A stretch of DNA of 59,621 nt from Caballeronia jiangsuensis (GTDB lineage Bacteria; Pseudomonadota; Gammaproteobacteria; Burkholderiales; Burkholderiaceae). A program made the translations under genes and the position numbers. Below are positions 17,653 through 27,438 of this stretch, piece by piece (position 1 is the stretch's first letter; every line of letters starts with the position of its first letter). The stretch lies in the NCBI GenBank assembly GCA_000648925.1, contig JFHF01000048.1, positions 1-59,621 of the forward strand, written 5' to 3'. A model generated the notes under the pieces. That model saw only the letters and a list, made by a program, of their open reading frames with translations. It made no database searches and was not told the origin of the DNA.

Positions 17653-18924
17653 TCAAATCATTGATTCGAGAATCTGAACGACATCACCATTCGATGCGTG
17701 TCGCCGGTACTCTAAAGCGAGTTCACGGGCCTTAGCTCTATATCTCGCATCCGAAAGGATCTTCCGTACGGCATCTCGCAATGCCATCACTGTGGGAGTG
17801 TTGGTCTGCAAATCAATCCCTACTCCGGCCCAAGCGACCCGTGCGTTCACCTCTGCCTTATCTTCGGAGTTGCCTGCGCCAACTATTGGCACCCCGTAGC
17901 TAAGTGCTTGGTTTACGCTCCCATAACCACCATTTGTCACGAACACATCGACACGAGGCAGAAGCCATTCGAACGGCAGGTATGACGCGATTCGAGCGTT
18001 CGAAGGAATCGAGCCAGGTACGTCGTCAACAGATCGTCCGCCAGCGGTGACAACAACAAGCAAGGAGGGGTCGTCTGCCAATGCGTCAAGAGTTGGCCGA
18101 ATTAGTTGTGTGAAGTCAAAGTTTGACAGCGTCCCCTGACTCACCAAGACGACCTTCTTTGAGCCATCCAAATCGCCAGCCCAGTCCGGCAACGGGGCTT
18201 GCTTGGGAACAATGGGGATTGCGCCAATGAAGCGGACAGAGTCAGGCATGTCACTTCGAGGATACTCAAACTGAGGCACTGTCGTTTGCAGGTGCAGGTC
18301 CGGCAGATGCACGACCGAGTCGAATATGCTGTCGTTCAGAGGCGAACTACATGTTTTCGCCAATATGTTGTTAAGATACGTCCGATATGGATCATCGAAC
18401 GTCGCCTTGACTTCGGCTGCCAGCTCGTTATAGTGCCCCGGCGCTGCCAGCGGAAGCGCCATGTTACAAGGCGCTTCGTCTGCTCGGTGCCACAACAGAA
18501 ACGTTATGCCGAAGTATGCGATTGGCGGGCGCTTCTTGCGTGCACCTAAGAGCAAAGGAAGCAGGCCGAAGAAGAGATTGTCCGACACAATCAGGTCGAC
18601 AGGGAACTCATCGAGAACTTTACAGACGCTTGCGTATTGCGCCAACATAGGATCCGCGAACACCCGCTCAAAGTAAAATTTGTTGGTCTCAACGCCAGGC
18701 GGGATAGACGATATCTCAGGGAAGTATTGCACAAAGTTGCTGAGGTCCCTGTTCGCATTTCCTTCAAAGGCTCGAAAGGTCGCGCCGATAGCCTCCACTC
18801 GTTGTTGGAAGCTTCGGGCTGACAGGCCTATTACTTCATGCCCGCGGTTCACGAGGCCTCGGCCAATAGACAGAATGGGGTTCAGATGGCCCATGAGAGG
18901 AACAGACGAGATCAAGACGCGCAT
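17653..18924 (-). CDS. MGT/UGT-like glycosyltransferase (GT1 family, GT-B fold)
   Basis: 423 residues transferring a sugar from an activated nucleotide to a small acceptor. The N-terminal domain begins RVLISSVPLMGHLNPILSIG, typical of UGT acceptor domains with the catalytic-loop GHLNP. The C-terminal donor site shows LVSQGTLSNFD and VDVFVTNGGYGSVNQALSYG, with PIVGAGNSEDKAEVNARV after it, the donor signature of macrolide-type (MGT) and related transferases. An AGGA ribosome site precedes ATG 18924. The acceptor cannot be told: a lipid, a polyketide or an antibiotic inactivated by glycosylation are all possible. The gene stands alone, with no biosynthetic genes nearby. Confidence 0.85.
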   Translation of the reverse strand: MRVLISSVPLMGHLNPILSIGRGLVNRGHEVIGLSARSFQQRVEAIGATFRAFEGNANRDLSNFVQYFPEISSIPPGVETNKFYFERVFADPMLAQYASVCKVLDEFPVDLIVSDNLFFGLLPLLLGARKKRPPIAYFGITFLLWHRADEAPCNMALPLAAPGHYNELAAEVKATFDDPYRTYLNNILAKTCSSPLNDSIFDSVVHLPDLHLQTTVPQFEYPRSDMPDSVRFIGAIPIVPKQAPLPDWAGDLDGSKKVVLVSQGTLSNFDFTQLIRPTLDALADDPSLLVVVTAGGRSVDDVPGSIPSNARIASYLPFEWLLPRVDVFVTNGGYGSVNQALSYGVPIVGAGNSEDKAEVNARVAWAGVGIDLQTNTPTVMALRDAVRKILSDARYRAKARELALEYRRHASNGDVVQILESMI

Positions 18925-19082
18925 GATATTCCTGCGTTGTGGATAGTCTTGATCTAGTTCGGCTCAGCCTGTCCCGCGGTTACAGAGACAATGAATAAAT
19001 TGATTGCAGAAACATGATTTCGGTGGACAACAAGAAGGACGAGAACTGACAGAGAGCGCGCGTCAGCGCTAACGTCAACGTA

Positions 19083-20078
19083 TCAACGGTCGTAGACTTT
19101 CAGCAGCATTTTCGCCGATTCCACCCGCTGTTGATGATAAAAGCAAAGCTTCAGATACAGATCCGTCTGAAGCTTGAATGTCTCAAGCGGCACCGTCTTC
19201 ATGAGCTTCCCAAGCTTTCTGAGGTTGTCGTTCCAGTGTTCGAAATCGCCTTCAGCATCATGTCGAAGAGTGTCTCTGCAATACTGGAGAACCTCTTCCT
19301 TGTTTTCGACAGCATGATAAAGCTGGGCGAGAGCGACTGAATCATATCTCCACGGAAATCGCGCAACCTCCACTTGCCAGAACGTTGTGTATCCAGACTC
19401 GACCAAGGCGGACGCGAACTGAGCGTCATACTGCGGATTTTTCAATAGGAAAGGCTCAATGTCGGTTAAAGTACGAATTGACTTACTAAGTTCCCGTACG
19501 CGCTTCAGCAGAGCGCTCGTAACTGCACGCATCCCTTCTGTCGTGTCAAGCTCCTGCGCCAACGCCGCAACGTCTTCGGCACTGAGCGAGACGGTCACAT
19601 CCTCTAGCTTGATCAGCTGAGTTGATTTCTGAATCTCCGCAGGTGTCAAGAAATCCGGGTTACTACCAATCCTCAGCCCGACTCTCGCATATGCCCGACC
19701 GATCAGCCGAGAACAGAACTGCCTAGTTCCCCCTCGCACATACGCCGCGACAGGCGATACGGTCGCTTCTGCTAACGAATAGGGCGCGCCCGTTTCAGAC
19801 CGTACGTAGCCAACCACCATATCAAGAGTCGCTTCCGGCAGCTCGACAACGGGACGATAGGCGTATATCGCACAGCTCTCATGGTAGCGCATCTTGTCGA
19901 TGTTTCTCGCTTGCACACCTTCGGACGTGGAGTCCATCACGGACGAGTTGGCGACATACAGCATCGCGTGCGATATATCGCTGTTGGTAAAGAAGCGAAT
20001 GGCCGCACTAATCTTTCCGGTCGACGTCGAAAGAATGATGTCGCCCTTCTTAAGTTTTCTAACGTCGATCTTCTTCAT
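19083..20078 (-). CDS. YiiX/YebB-like permuted NlpC/P60 cysteine hydrolase
   Basis: 331 residues from ATG 20078 (AGG site upstream; the frame is open to 20108). The N-terminal 170 residues have the permuted papain-like arrangement: KKGDIILSTS at 10-19, catalytic His37 in DISHAMLYV, then Cys122 in QFCSRLIGRAY. The family hydrolyses amide or ester bonds in peptidoglycan or lipids. The C-terminal half (about 180-331) is helical, with an unrecognised LSKSIRTLTDIEPFLLKN region, and is longer than in the common YiiX. No signal peptide is visible. The substrate is unknown; a toxin or effector role is possible but unsupported by context. Confidence 0.75.
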   Translation of the reverse strand: MKKIDVRKLKKGDIILSTSTGKISAAIRFFTNSDISHAMLYVANSSVMDSTSEGVQARNIDKMRYHESCAIYAYRPVVELPEATLDMVVGYVRSETGAPYSLAEATVSPVAAYVRGGTRQFCSRLIGRAYARVGLRIGSNPDFLTPAEIQKSTQLIKLEDVTVSLSAEDVAALAQELDTTEGMRAVTSALLKRVRELSKSIRTLTDIEPFLLKNPQYDAQFASALVESGYTTFWQVEVARFPWRYDSVALAQLYHAVENKEEVLQYCRDTLRHDAEGDFEHWNDNLRKLGKLMKTVPLETFKLQTDLYLKLCFYHQQRVESAKMLLKVYDR

Positions 20079-20108
20079 GTTGTACCTGGTAAGAGAAACG
20101 TCATCCAA

Positions 20109-20744
20109 GCATTATCATACCGGGCGGTTCAGTGTCGCCGCCTGACGCAGTCCTAGCATAGAAACCAGTTGAAGATCGAGAAGCTGACGCAACCGGCAAG
20201 ATAGTCGCGCCTTGATATGGGTCGACTCTTCCGCGGCACCGAACGTCCTTGCCAACCGACTTCTGAAAACGTTCGTGAAACTGGTTCAATGGCGGCGACG
20301 GCTCTGGACGCTCAAAGGCGCTCCTGATAATTGGCGATGGTCATTGGGCACCATACCGACGGTAACGGCGGCCGCTATGTTCGCGCAACAGGATGACACC
20401 TACACGGGCATGCGGCAGCCACGATCTTGAGCAGGACATTTTCTCCGATTTCTCAGCGCAACCGTGCTGGTAGCCGTTCTTCGTTGAGTATGCTGGATCT
20501 CGATAACTCCTTGCTTTCCCGCTCTCGGCTTAGAGATTGGCAACGCAACGGAACATGGAGACTCCCCTGTCATCGATTCATGCGCGATAAAATATTCTTA
20601 TCGCGGTAAAAAAAATAGCATCTTTTTCGAGTCACCGTCCGCGACTAAACTCCGCTCATTCTTAATTTGCGGGTAGGCAAAATCCTCGCCTACAACCGCA
20701 GGCACCAGCAGGCAAAACGCTGCTCGGTGAATACAAGCGGAGAC
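20109..20744. other. intergenic region with an 8-bp inverted repeat
   Basis: About 640 bp without a convincing gene; short frames on the plus strand show no pattern. CGCGATAA (20583-20590) and TTATCGCG (20598-20605) form a perfect inverted repeat with a 7-nt spacer about 140 bp before the porin, followed by an A8 tract. It may be a regulator site for the porin or a hairpin. Confidence 0.5.
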
Positions 20745-21884
20745 ATGATGACGGCAAAAATCGCCCTGCTAACCGGTGCACTGTGTTCCGGCTTAGCTAT
20801 GAACGCATACTCGCAATCAAACGTAACGCTCTACGGACTTATCAATTCTGGCCTCACTTATCAGAACAACGCAAAGGGGTCGCCATTATTCAAGGCTCAG
20901 AGCGGCGCGTGGGGCGGTAGTCGTTGGGGCATCCAAGGGTCCGAGGATCTCGGCGGCGGCATCTCAAGTATTTTCCTGCTAGAGAACGGTTTTGACGCCT
21001 ATTCCGGGACGCTTGGGCAGAATGGGAGAATGTTCGGCCGCTCTGCGTGGGTCGGAATCGCCTCACCATGGGGCAAGGTTACCGCTGGCCGGCAATACGA
21101 GGAAACGACCGCGTTTTTGGGAAAAATCAGTGCCTCGGGCTTGTGGGCCGGGTACATCGGAAGTCACATTGGTGACGTAGACAATGTCGGCGCGACAAAT
21201 CGGGTCGACAACACGCTTCGCTACGAGACACCCGACTTAGCGGGGTTGCGTGTAAGTGCGCTCTACCGTGTCGGTGGCACGCCGGGAAACATTGGGACAA
21301 ACGAAATCTTTGGCCTCGGCGCATCATATGTGCGCGGAGGCTTGCAAATGGCCGCAGCCTATGAAAACGTGCACAATCCCGCGACGTCGCTCTACGACGG
21401 CACTGTGGTTACTCCCACGTTTGTCAGTCCCGCGAGCAACCCCATCTTCAGCGGATATGAGTCGGCATCGGACATGCGGGTGATTGGCGCAGGCGCAACG
21501 TATCAATTCGGCCAATTGACCGTTGGCGCCGTCTACACCAACACACAGTTCAGAGACGTCATTCGGACTGCCTCAACTCCACTTGCTGGAAGTCACACGT
21601 TTCAAGACGTCCAGGCCAACCTCACTTACCGAGTCAACACGAGCACGTTGCTGGGTGCAGCGTTCGACTATTTGAGTACAAGCACGGCGCATTACAGTCA
21701 AGCGATGTTCGGCCCCCACTACGCGCTTTCAAAGCGAACTGAGCTGTACGCCATCGGTATCTATCAACACGCTTCTGGAACGAATTCGGTCAATAAACCG
21801 GCGGTCGCGAGTATCAACACACTCACCGCCTCCTCAACTCCGAATCAGGTTGCGGTGAATGCCGGCATCATTCAGCGCTTCTAA
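20745..21884 (+). CDS. general diffusion porin (Gram-negative trimeric, OmpC-like)
   Basis: The Burkholderiales porin pattern is clear: signal MMTAKIALLTGALCSG...NAYSQ, then SNVTLYGLINSGLTYQ, SRWGIQGSEDLGGGISSIFLLE, GRMFGRSAWVGI and a C-terminal Phe (GIIQRF). The mature part should be a 16-strand outer-membrane barrel passing small hydrophilic substrates. GGAG sits 4-5 nt before ATG 20745; the frame is open further up (20667) but that part is not signal-like. It precedes a LysR gene and an amidohydrolase/transporter pair and may serve the same uptake route. Confidence 0.9.
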   Translation: MMTAKIALLTGALCSGLAMNAYSQSNVTLYGLINSGLTYQNNAKGSPLFKAQSGAWGGSRWGIQGSEDLGGGISSIFLLENGFDAYSGTLGQNGRMFGRSAWVGIASPWGKVTAGRQYEETTAFLGKISASGLWAGYIGSHIGDVDNVGATNRVDNTLRYETPDLAGLRVSALYRVGGTPGNIGTNEIFGLGASYVRGGLQMAAAYENVHNPATSLYDGTVVTPTFVSPASNPIFSGYESASDMRVIGAGATYQFGQLTVGAVYTNTQFRDVIRTASTPLAGSHTFQDVQANLTYRVNTSTLLGAAFDYLSTSTAHYSQAMFGPHYALSKRTELYAIGIYQHASGTNSVNKPAVASINTLTASSTPNQVAVNAGIIQRF

Positions 21885-21935
21885 CGCGCGACATACGAAC
21901 CGCTGGAAGCGCAATTCCCGAACTTGTTTTTGAGC

Positions 21936-22856
21936 CTATTGCAACGAATCCGCCTGCTCGCGCGCCGCCTGACGCAAACACTCGCTGAATCGCAGAACCG
22001 CCGGTGTCGGCGCAAGGTCTCGTCGAGAGATGATTGCGAAATCAAGTTCAGGAAGTTCATCTTGGATCGGTGCCATCGTGATTCCGAGCGGAATCATCGA
22101 ACGGACCAAGGGTCGGGTATAGCAGCCAATCACGTCGGTTTTTGCAAGCAAACCGGCCCTCACGGCAAATGAAGAAGGTGCGTCAAGCATGCGTCTCGGA
22201 AAAGGAAGTCCCTGCGCTTCAAACATCGCCTTCATCACGCTTTGGGACAAACCCTCTGACGTCAGGGTTGCAATCCACTCTGCATCCAGCAATTCAGTGA
22301 GCCGAGTGGATTTAGCAAGAGGGTGCCCGGCCCGCATCGCGATCGCGAACCGGCAAGTAAATAACGAATCGTGTTCGAAGTCGCTGTCCAGCTCTGGCGC
22401 GCGGTGCGTTACCGCAATGTCCAGTTCCCCGTTGCGCAAGCGGGCAAGAGTCTCGACGACTGAAAGCTCATGGATGCGCAGCTTCACCAAGGGCATCATC
22501 TCGCGAAACTTGAGCACCGCGTCTGGAAGGATCGTTAGCGCAATCGTCGAAAGCGTGCCCACGGAGACATTGCCGACGGGTCGATTTTTAACTTGCTCTA
22601 TCGTTTCCCTAACGCGCCGCATGTCAGCAAGAAGTTGTTCCGCACGTGGTAACAGAGCATCACCCGCCTCAGTAAGTTCGATGCCCCGGTTTGTTCGCGT
22701 GACCAGTTCGACGTCAAGAGAGCTTTCGAGCTCGCGAATTGTGTGCGTCACTGCCGGTTGCGTAAGCCCTAGCTGTCGTGCCGCTGCACGAAGACTACCC
22801 AACCTCGCGGCATACACAAATGCAAGCAATTGCTGCTGTTTCACTGCGTGCTCCAT
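21936..22856 (-). CDS. LysR-family transcriptional regulator
   Basis: 306 residues. The winged helix-turn-helix is at about 8-66 (AFVYAARLGSLRAAARQLGL, AVTHTIRELESSLDVELVTR), and the effector-binding domain follows from about 90 (VGNVSVGTLSTIALTILPDA, RNGELDIAVTH). It is divergent from the M20 amidohydrolase across about 320 bp, the usual layout for a LysR protein and its target. The likely inducer is the amide substrate or its product. It is convergent with the porin, with about 50 bp between stops. Confidence 0.9.
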   Translation of the reverse strand: MEHAVKQQQLLAFVYAARLGSLRAAARQLGLTQPAVTHTIRELESSLDVELVTRTNRGIELTEAGDALLPRAEQLLADMRRVRETIEQVKNRPVGNVSVGTLSTIALTILPDAVLKFREMMPLVKLRIHELSVVETLARLRNGELDIAVTHRAPELDSDFEHDSLFTCRFAIAMRAGHPLAKSTRLTELLDAEWIATLTSEGLSQSVMKAMFEAQGLPFPRRMLDAPSSFAVRAGLLAKTDVIGCYTRPLVRSMIPLGITMAPIQDELPELDFAIISRRDLAPTPAVLRFSECLRQAAREQADSLQ

Positions 22857-23176
22857 GCCTAACTGCAGGCGAACCCATGAGGTTAAGGACGGAAAAACAG
22901 GATCGATACGTATTCGCGAACGCTCAGCGTCGACCGGAAATTATAGATGACCACTGCGCAATAAGCCGTCGCAAGACGTCGCCATGATTGCGGTCATCGC
23001 AGCGATCACGTCAGCAATCCGCTCCGCAGGCCTTGATGTGTGGCGTTCCGAATCACAAATTGGATCTGCTCGTGTTGCCGCGAACACTCAAATGTTGAAG
23101 GCCCAAACGCTTCTTGATACACCACCTATCTAAGGGGGACTGCCGTCAAGGCTCTCCTCGAAAAAGGACTGATCGT
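22857..23176. promoter_or_regulatory. divergent control region, LysR / M20 amidohydrolase
   Basis: 320 bp lie between the divergent starts. No gene is seen. It should hold the promoters of both and a LysR site; no single T-N11-A box stood out enough to name. Confidence 0.5.
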
Positions 23177-24364
23177 ATGTCGCACCTTGGATTTACCTCT
23201 ATAGACGAGCTCGCGCCTCACTCTGGCGAGCTGTCTCACATCCGCCAACATCTTCATCAGCACCCTGAACTCGGGTTCCAAGAATTGCAGACGTCAGATC
23301 TGGTTGCTAGCAAGCTCAAGCAGTGGGGGTGGGACGTGACCAGAGGTGTTGGAAAAACAGGGGTCGTTGGGACGCTCAAGATAGGGAACAGTCATCGGAA
23401 GATTGGAATTCGGGCTGATATGGACGCTCTGCCCATCTTGGAAAAAACTGGTCTACCGTACGCCAGCGTCGAACCGGGAAAAATGCACGCCTGCGGCCAT
23501 GACGGACACACAACCATGTTGCTCGGCGCCGCTCGCCATCTGGCGGCTACTCGCCGATTCAACGGCACGGCGCATTTGTACTTCCAGCCCGCGGAGGAAC
23601 TGGGAAAAGCAGGAGGCGCGCGAAGCATGATTGCTGACGGCCTATTCGAGCGCTTCCCGTGCGACGCAGTCTTCGGGATGCACAACCATCCCGGTGTGGA
23701 AATCGGTACGTTCTTGTTTCGCAGGGGCCCGTTCATGGCCGCCAGCGATAAGGTTTACGTCCATATCGATGGCGTCGGTGGCCATGCAGCGCGCCCGCAC
23801 TTGTGCGTCGACCCCGTCGTGGTTGCGGCCAGCATCACCATGGCGCTGCAAACAATTGTGTCTCGAAACGTCGACCCGTCCCAACCTGCGGTCGTAACGG
23901 TCGGCGCTTTGCAAGTTGGCGAGACCCACAACGTCATACCTTCTTTTGCCAAGATGCAGTTAAGCGTGCGCTCGTTCAATGACGAGATTCGCTCAGTCAT
24001 GGAGAGACGGATCCGAGAACTCATTCAATCGCAAGCCGAAAGCTTTGGCGCGAAGGCATCGGTCGACTATGTGCATGGGCCAGACGTAGTCGTGAACACC
24101 ATTGAAGAAACGGATTTCGCCATTGCAGTCGCGAGGGAGCTCGTTGGCGACGAACACGTTAATACTCATGCGGACCTCGTGATGGCGAGCGAGGATTTCT
24201 CGTTCATGCTGCAACAGCGCCCCGGAACCTACCTTAGATTAGGCAACGGTACCGGAAAACGGGGTTGCTCCGTACACAATCCGCTCTACGACTTCAACGA
24301 CGAAAATTTACCGATCGGTGCTGCCTTCTGGGCTCGGCTCGTCGAGCGATACCTCGCCCACTGA
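23177..24364 (+). CDS. M20-family amidohydrolase (hippurate hydrolase-like)
   Basis: 395 residues from ATG 23177, which has AAGGA about 9 nt upstream. The family motifs are complete: RADMDALPI, MHACGHDGHTTMLLGAARHL with the metal-binding Cys and His, YFQPAEELGKAGG, GMHNHPG, and near the end the metal ligand region VMASEDFSFM. A dimerisation insert lies between. These enzymes hydrolyse N-acyl amino acids such as hippurate or indole-3-acetyl amino acids. The gene is followed 43 bp later by an MHS transporter, likely in one operon, with a divergent LysR. The exact substrate is unknown. Confidence 0.85.
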   Translation: MSHLGFTSIDELAPHSGELSHIRQHLHQHPELGFQELQTSDLVASKLKQWGWDVTRGVGKTGVVGTLKIGNSHRKIGIRADMDALPILEKTGLPYASVEPGKMHACGHDGHTTMLLGAARHLAATRRFNGTAHLYFQPAEELGKAGGARSMIADGLFERFPCDAVFGMHNHPGVEIGTFLFRRGPFMAASDKVYVHIDGVGGHAARPHLCVDPVVVAASITMALQTIVSRNVDPSQPAVVTVGALQVGETHNVIPSFAKMQLSVRSFNDEIRSVMERRIRELIQSQAESFGAKASVDYVHGPDVVVNTIEETDFAIAVARELVGDEHVNTHADLVMASEDFSFMLQQRPGTYLRLGNGTGKRGCSVHNPLYDFNDENLPIGAAFWARLVERYLAH

Positions 24365-24407
24365 CGACGAACGACCCTACCTAACAGATGTCAAGGATCG
24401 ACAATTG

Positions 24408-25712
24408 ATGCCTACCACGAACAACACGGATGCTGCAGCTACGGTTACTGTGCGCAGCGGTTCGAGAAAGATGATGATTGCCGGAACCGTCATCGGCAAC
24501 TGTCTCGAGTTCTACGACTTCACGGTCTACACCTACTTTGCCGTCATTATTGGGAAATTGTATTTCCCCTCTCAAGACCCGACGGTGTCTTTGATGTCCT
24601 CAGTTGCAACCTTCGCGGCGGGGTTCATTACTCGTCCGCTAGGCAGCCTGCTCCTCGGTCTCTATGCCGACCGGCGAGGTCGAAAGGCCGCTCTCAGCCT
24701 CACAATCTTGCTAATGGCATTCGGCACCGGTCTCATCGCCATCACGCCGACCTACGACCAAATCGGTGTCGCAGCGCCGATTCTCATCGTGCTTGCACGT
24801 CTCTTACAGGGATTCTCGCAGGGCGGCGAATTTGGAACGGCTACATCCACCTTGCTTGAGGCCGGTGACCAGAAAGCCCGTGGCCTTCGCGTGAGTTGGC
24901 AGCTTGCGACGCAAGGCACTGGCACGATCTTGGGTGCAGGCCTGGCAGCGCTACTTTCGGCGACACTCTCGAGAGAGGCCTTGGACGCTTGGGGCTGGCG
25001 CCTGCCGTTTATATTTGGCGTTCTCATAGCGCCCGTGGGCATCTACCTGCGACGAAATCTCCACGAAGACTGGGTAGCCTCCGCCACCGAAGGCTCAGCC
25101 ACAGGCATCCTGAGGGAGCTTTTCACCACCCACCTTCGCACACAGATATTGATCACTCTGACGGGTATGGGCGGAACCGTCACGGTGTACCTTCTCAATT
25201 TCATGCCGATCTATGCAATCAAGACATTCGGTCTGCCAATGGCGACGTCCATGTTGGTCGGGGTGTCAACGGGCATGGTTACGATGTTTGCGGGTCCTTT
25301 GGCGGGCGCAACGTCCGATCGTTTGAGGAGCCGCAAGACGCTAATCTTCATCGGGCGCGGTGCACTTCTCGTGGGGCTGCTTCCCGCATTTCTGTTTATC
25401 AATCGCACACCCTCCGTGAGCGTGATTCTCCCAATCACTGCTTGCCTGACTTTCTTCTACGCATTCGGTTCGGCAACCTCGTTCACCTTGATGTGTGAAT
25501 CGTTGCCCCGAGCCGTGCGGGCAACCGGAATTTCGATTGCCTACGCCGTCAGCGTTTGCGTCTTCGGTGGCACCGCGCAGTTCGTTAGCGTATGGCTCGT
25601 CCGAATCAGTGGCGATCCTGTCGCACCGGCCTGGTATGCAACAGCATGCGTGGCAGTGTCACTGCTCGCGGTCTCGTTGCTCAAGGAAACTGGGAACAAA
25701 TCGCTGCGCTGA
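24408..25712 (+). CDS. MFS transporter, metabolite:H+ symporter (MHS) family
   Basis: 434 residues with twelve expected membrane helices. Family marks are NCLEFYDFTVYTYFA in helix 1, the loop YADRRGRKAAL between helices 2 and 3, and LLQGFSQGGEFGTATSTLLE. MHS members take up small carboxylates or betaines (ProP, ShiA, citrate carriers). It is 43 bp after the amidohydrolase and probably imports its substrate or product. Start ATG 24408 follows AAGGATC; an upstream ATG overlaps the previous gene and is not favoured. Confidence 0.9.
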   Translation: MPTTNNTDAAATVTVRSGSRKMMIAGTVIGNCLEFYDFTVYTYFAVIIGKLYFPSQDPTVSLMSSVATFAAGFITRPLGSLLLGLYADRRGRKAALSLTILLMAFGTGLIAITPTYDQIGVAAPILIVLARLLQGFSQGGEFGTATSTLLEAGDQKARGLRVSWQLATQGTGTILGAGLAALLSATLSREALDAWGWRLPFIFGVLIAPVGIYLRRNLHEDWVASATEGSATGILRELFTTHLRTQILITLTGMGGTVTVYLLNFMPIYAIKTFGLPMATSMLVGVSTGMVTMFAGPLAGATSDRLRSRKTLIFIGRGALLVGLLPAFLFINRTPSVSVILPITACLTFFYAFGSATSFTLMCESLPRAVRATGISIAYAVSVCVFGGTAQFVSVWLVRISGDPVAPAWYATACVAVSLLAVSLLKETGNKSLR

Positions 25713-25830
25713 ACGCAGGGCCTGAGCAGAGCAACGGGCTTCCTGCAGGATCATTCGAGATTGCGCACTGTTACTAACACCGTTGTCGCGAGATCAGGCG
25801 TTCACGCCACCGCTATAGAGAGAAAAGGAA

Positions 25831-27090
25831 ATGAATATGGTCAACATTCCAAAGCACTTGGCCGCCGTATTGTTGACGCTTGCCTCAGCGGGTCTGTCCA
25901 TCGCGTCGGCCGACTCATTGTCGGCACCCGGCGACGGGGGCGTGCCAGCTTTTTACAACTGGAAGAAAGCAATACCGTCCAAGCCAGGTCAGCTTCTGCG
26001 CACAGAGCCGTTGACGGGACAACAGGAATTGGCGTCCGCTCAGGAGAACATTCGGATCCTATACGTTTCAACAGATGGCATCGATAATCATACCCCCGTT
26101 GTCGTGTCCGGCGCCCTGTTTTTGCCAAAGGGAACGCCGCCACGCGGAGGCTGGCCGCTAATGGCCTGGGCCCATGGCACTGTTGGAAGCGCGGACATTT
26201 GCGCGCCGTCGTTCACAGGTCGCAGCGACCGCGATATCCATTACCTGAACTACTGGCTGGCGCGGGGCTACGCAATTGTCGCCACCGACTATCAAGGGCT
26301 TGGCACGCCGGGAATTCACCCCTACGGACTGACCCGCCCGCTTGCATACGACGTACTTGATAGCATCCGCGCAGTGCAAAACGGGAGCTTCCCACTTTCG
26401 AAGCGTGTTGTCGTTTTTGGCCAATCTCAGGGCGGTCGTGCCGCGTTCGCAACAGCCGTCTACGCGAAATCTTACGCGCCCGATCTCGATATCGTCGGCG
26501 TGGTCGCAACGGGAACCCCGTACTCGACCGGCCAGGATTTAGCAGCAGCAGAGCATGTGGAGGCACATCGGTCGGTTGTTCCGACATTTGCTTACAACGT
26601 ACTTCGCCTCACCACAGCTGAGCGCCTGGACTCATCGTTCACTCCGGCCGACTATCTGAGCAGTCGGGCGATAGAGACGTTTCATTTGAGCCAGCGTGCC
26701 TGTCTCCACGAAATCGAACGCGACATCGTGGAGAAGAAACTTACGTATAACGATAGTTTTGTGCGCTCCCCGTCAGCGGTGTTTAACAACATCGAACGGA
26801 TGGCAGCCTACCCGACCTTAAACTCGGACATTCCCATTTTCATTGGTACAGGCGGCAAGGACCGCGACGTGTTCGTTCCAAGCCAGGTCGCGCTGGTGGC
26901 CAATGCCTGCAAAGCTGGAGATCGGATCGAATGGCATTTGTACCCTGCTCTCAACCATTCCGAGACCGTCAATGGCTCGCTTGTCGATTCGACGCGCTTT
27001 GTCGCCAGCGCGTTCGCAGGCAATCGCCTTGACGGTAACTGCGCATCGTCCATGGCAGATATCGCGAGAAATTTCCCGCCTCAGCAATGA
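25831..27090 (+). CDS. secreted lipase/esterase (secretory lipase family)
   Basis: 419 residues with a cleavable signal (KHLAAVLLTLASAGLSIASA), AAAGGAA just before the ATG. The alpha/beta hydrolase core shows the oxyanion stretch MAWAHGTVG, the nucleophile elbow FGQSQGGRAA, then Asp in GTGGKDRDVFVP and His in YPALNHSETVNG. It matches the secretory lipase (LIP, PF03583) family. It should act in the periplasm or outside the cell on esters or small lipids. It follows the MHS transporter by 118 bp, so co-transcription is possible. Four Cys suggest disulfides. Confidence 0.85.
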   Translation: MNMVNIPKHLAAVLLTLASAGLSIASADSLSAPGDGGVPAFYNWKKAIPSKPGQLLRTEPLTGQQELASAQENIRILYVSTDGIDNHTPVVVSGALFLPKGTPPRGGWPLMAWAHGTVGSADICAPSFTGRSDRDIHYLNYWLARGYAIVATDYQGLGTPGIHPYGLTRPLAYDVLDSIRAVQNGSFPLSKRVVVFGQSQGGRAAFATAVYAKSYAPDLDIVGVVATGTPYSTGQDLAAAEHVEAHRSVVPTFAYNVLRLTTAERLDSSFTPADYLSSRAIETFHLSQRACLHEIERDIVEKKLTYNDSFVRSPSAVFNNIERMAAYPTLNSDIPIFIGTGGKDRDVFVPSQVALVANACKAGDRIEWHLYPALNHSETVNGSLVDSTRFVASAFAGNRLDGNCASSMADIARNFPPQQ

Positions 27091-27438
27091 GCGTTACCAA
27101 AGTGTATCTACGGTTGGCGCATCGAAATTCCTCGTTTCGTTCGCCTCCATAGTACACACGACCCCTTGTCAATCAAGCATTTGCGACACATATCACGCGG
27201 AACGATGACAAAACCAGAATTTCGATGCTGCCTCCATTAATATCATCGGTCTGTTGAGCGCGTGTTTCTTTACCCTGTCCGAGTCAGAGTAATCTCACCC
27301 GTACGAGCGAGGCGCAGCGAATAGACGTGATTGTCCGATTGGCGTGCTGCGCTTTTCAGAAAATTGTTTATGCAAAAACGCAAAAACGAAAGCAGCCTAA
27401 CTTCGCAAGCATCAAAGCGCGGGAACGAATCTTTGAAT

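Noticed and set aside
22189..22950. Plus-strand frame of 253 codons over the LysR gene
   Set aside because: Antisense shadow; Ser/Arg-rich with no family pattern, while the minus strand encodes a complete LysR protein.
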